Below the pieces are notes generated by a model. The model was given only the letters and a program-made list of their open reading frames with translations. It was not told the origin of the DNA and did no database searches. 64,000 bases of DNA from Mesonia hippocampi. GTDB lineage: Bacteria; Bacteroidota; Bacteroidia; Flavobacteriales; Flavobacteriaceae. The stretch is from NCBI RefSeq assembly GCF_014197445.1, contig NZ_JACIFO010000002.1, positions 1 through 64,000 on the forward strand, in the 5' to 3' direction. Positions 63,892 through 64,000 of this stretch are shown here, one piece after another. The position numbers and the translations under genes are program-made. Numbering within the stretch: position 1 is the stretch's first letter; each line of letters starts with the position of its first letter.

Positions 63892-64000
63892 TTAGAGCAT
63901 TCCTAATGCAAGTTTGGCTTCCTCGCTCATTAAATCTTGAGACCAAGGTGGATCGAAGGTTAATTCTAAATCAACATCATTAATCATCTCTATCATTTTT
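63892..64000 (-). CDS. DUF59/MIP18-type SUF protein (C-terminal end, 5' end outside window)
   Basis: The last 35 codons are present, reading TFDPPWSQDLMSEEAKLALG to the TAA at 63892-63894. The PPW and SEEAKLALG end is typical of SufT/PaaD-like proteins that assist iron-sulfur assembly. It is 3 bases upstream of the DUF2480 gene, so one operon is likely. Confidence 0.8.
   Translation of the reverse strand, partial: KMIEMINDVDLELTFDPPWSQDLMSEEAKLALGML

Overview
The window is chromosomal DNA from a low-GC member of the Bacteroidota, almost certainly a marine-type Flavobacteriaceae. The evidence is a protein with a type IX secretion (Por) sorting tail, DUF5686, DUF3078, DUF2480, DUF2723 and PorT-like proteins, an UpxY-like NusG paralogue at a polysaccharide locus, few Shine-Dalgarno sequences, and repeated Bacteroidota-type promoters (TTTG, about 19 bases, TANNTTTG). 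No genus can be named from sequence alone.

Left third (1-18.5 kb): a surface-polysaccharide locus. Leftward from a promoter near 10.67 kb run an UpxY/NusG-like antiterminator, a winged-helix/degenerate nucleotidyltransferase protein, wecB, wecC, a TviB/WbpO-type dehydrogenase, an animal-type ugd and rfbB. Together these make dTDP-4-keto-6-deoxyglucose, UDP-GlcA, UDP-ManNAcA and a third UDP-HexNAc-uronate, which implies an acidic polymer. Between these genes lies about 3 kb of a modular, hairpin-rich repeat family. Its modules (called A, B, C, D and E here) occur in different combinations, and one copy is inverted at 9.8-10.0 kb. To the right are a secreted beta-helix protein, the export/kinase/phosphatase set (Wzc-like, Wza-like, PHP phosphatase) and a WbpM/PglF-type dehydratase, followed by tRNA-Gln.

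Middle (18.7-44 kb): a DUF2723 membrane protein and a thioredoxin-fold protein; a metallophosphoesterase; a leftward cupin, siderophore-interacting flavoprotein, alpha/beta hydrolase and methyltransferase cluster whose cupin looks frameshifted; a His-rich lipoprotein; polA; the translation cluster rplM-rpsI, rpsB-tsf and pyrH-frr; a DUF5686 TonB-plug-like protein; an RND/MMPL exporter; asnS with a TTG-started pseudouridine synthase; rpoN; and a PAP2-like membrane protein.

Right third (44-64 kb): a PorT-like beta-barrel, an exbB-X-exbD-exbD proton-channel operon, tRNA-Ser, asparaginase and TatD, a retropepsin-like protein, sucA-sucB, a polyprenyl synthetase, a TetR-TolC-HlyD-RND efflux operon with a clear TetR operator, DUF3078 and DUF2480 proteins, and the 3' end of a DUF59/SUF-type gene at the edge.

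Most of the window is ordinary chromosome. The least explained element is the modular hairpin repeat family in the polysaccharide operon. Its stems stay paired while its loops vary, and its copies are placed so that recombination could invert or delete gene blocks.
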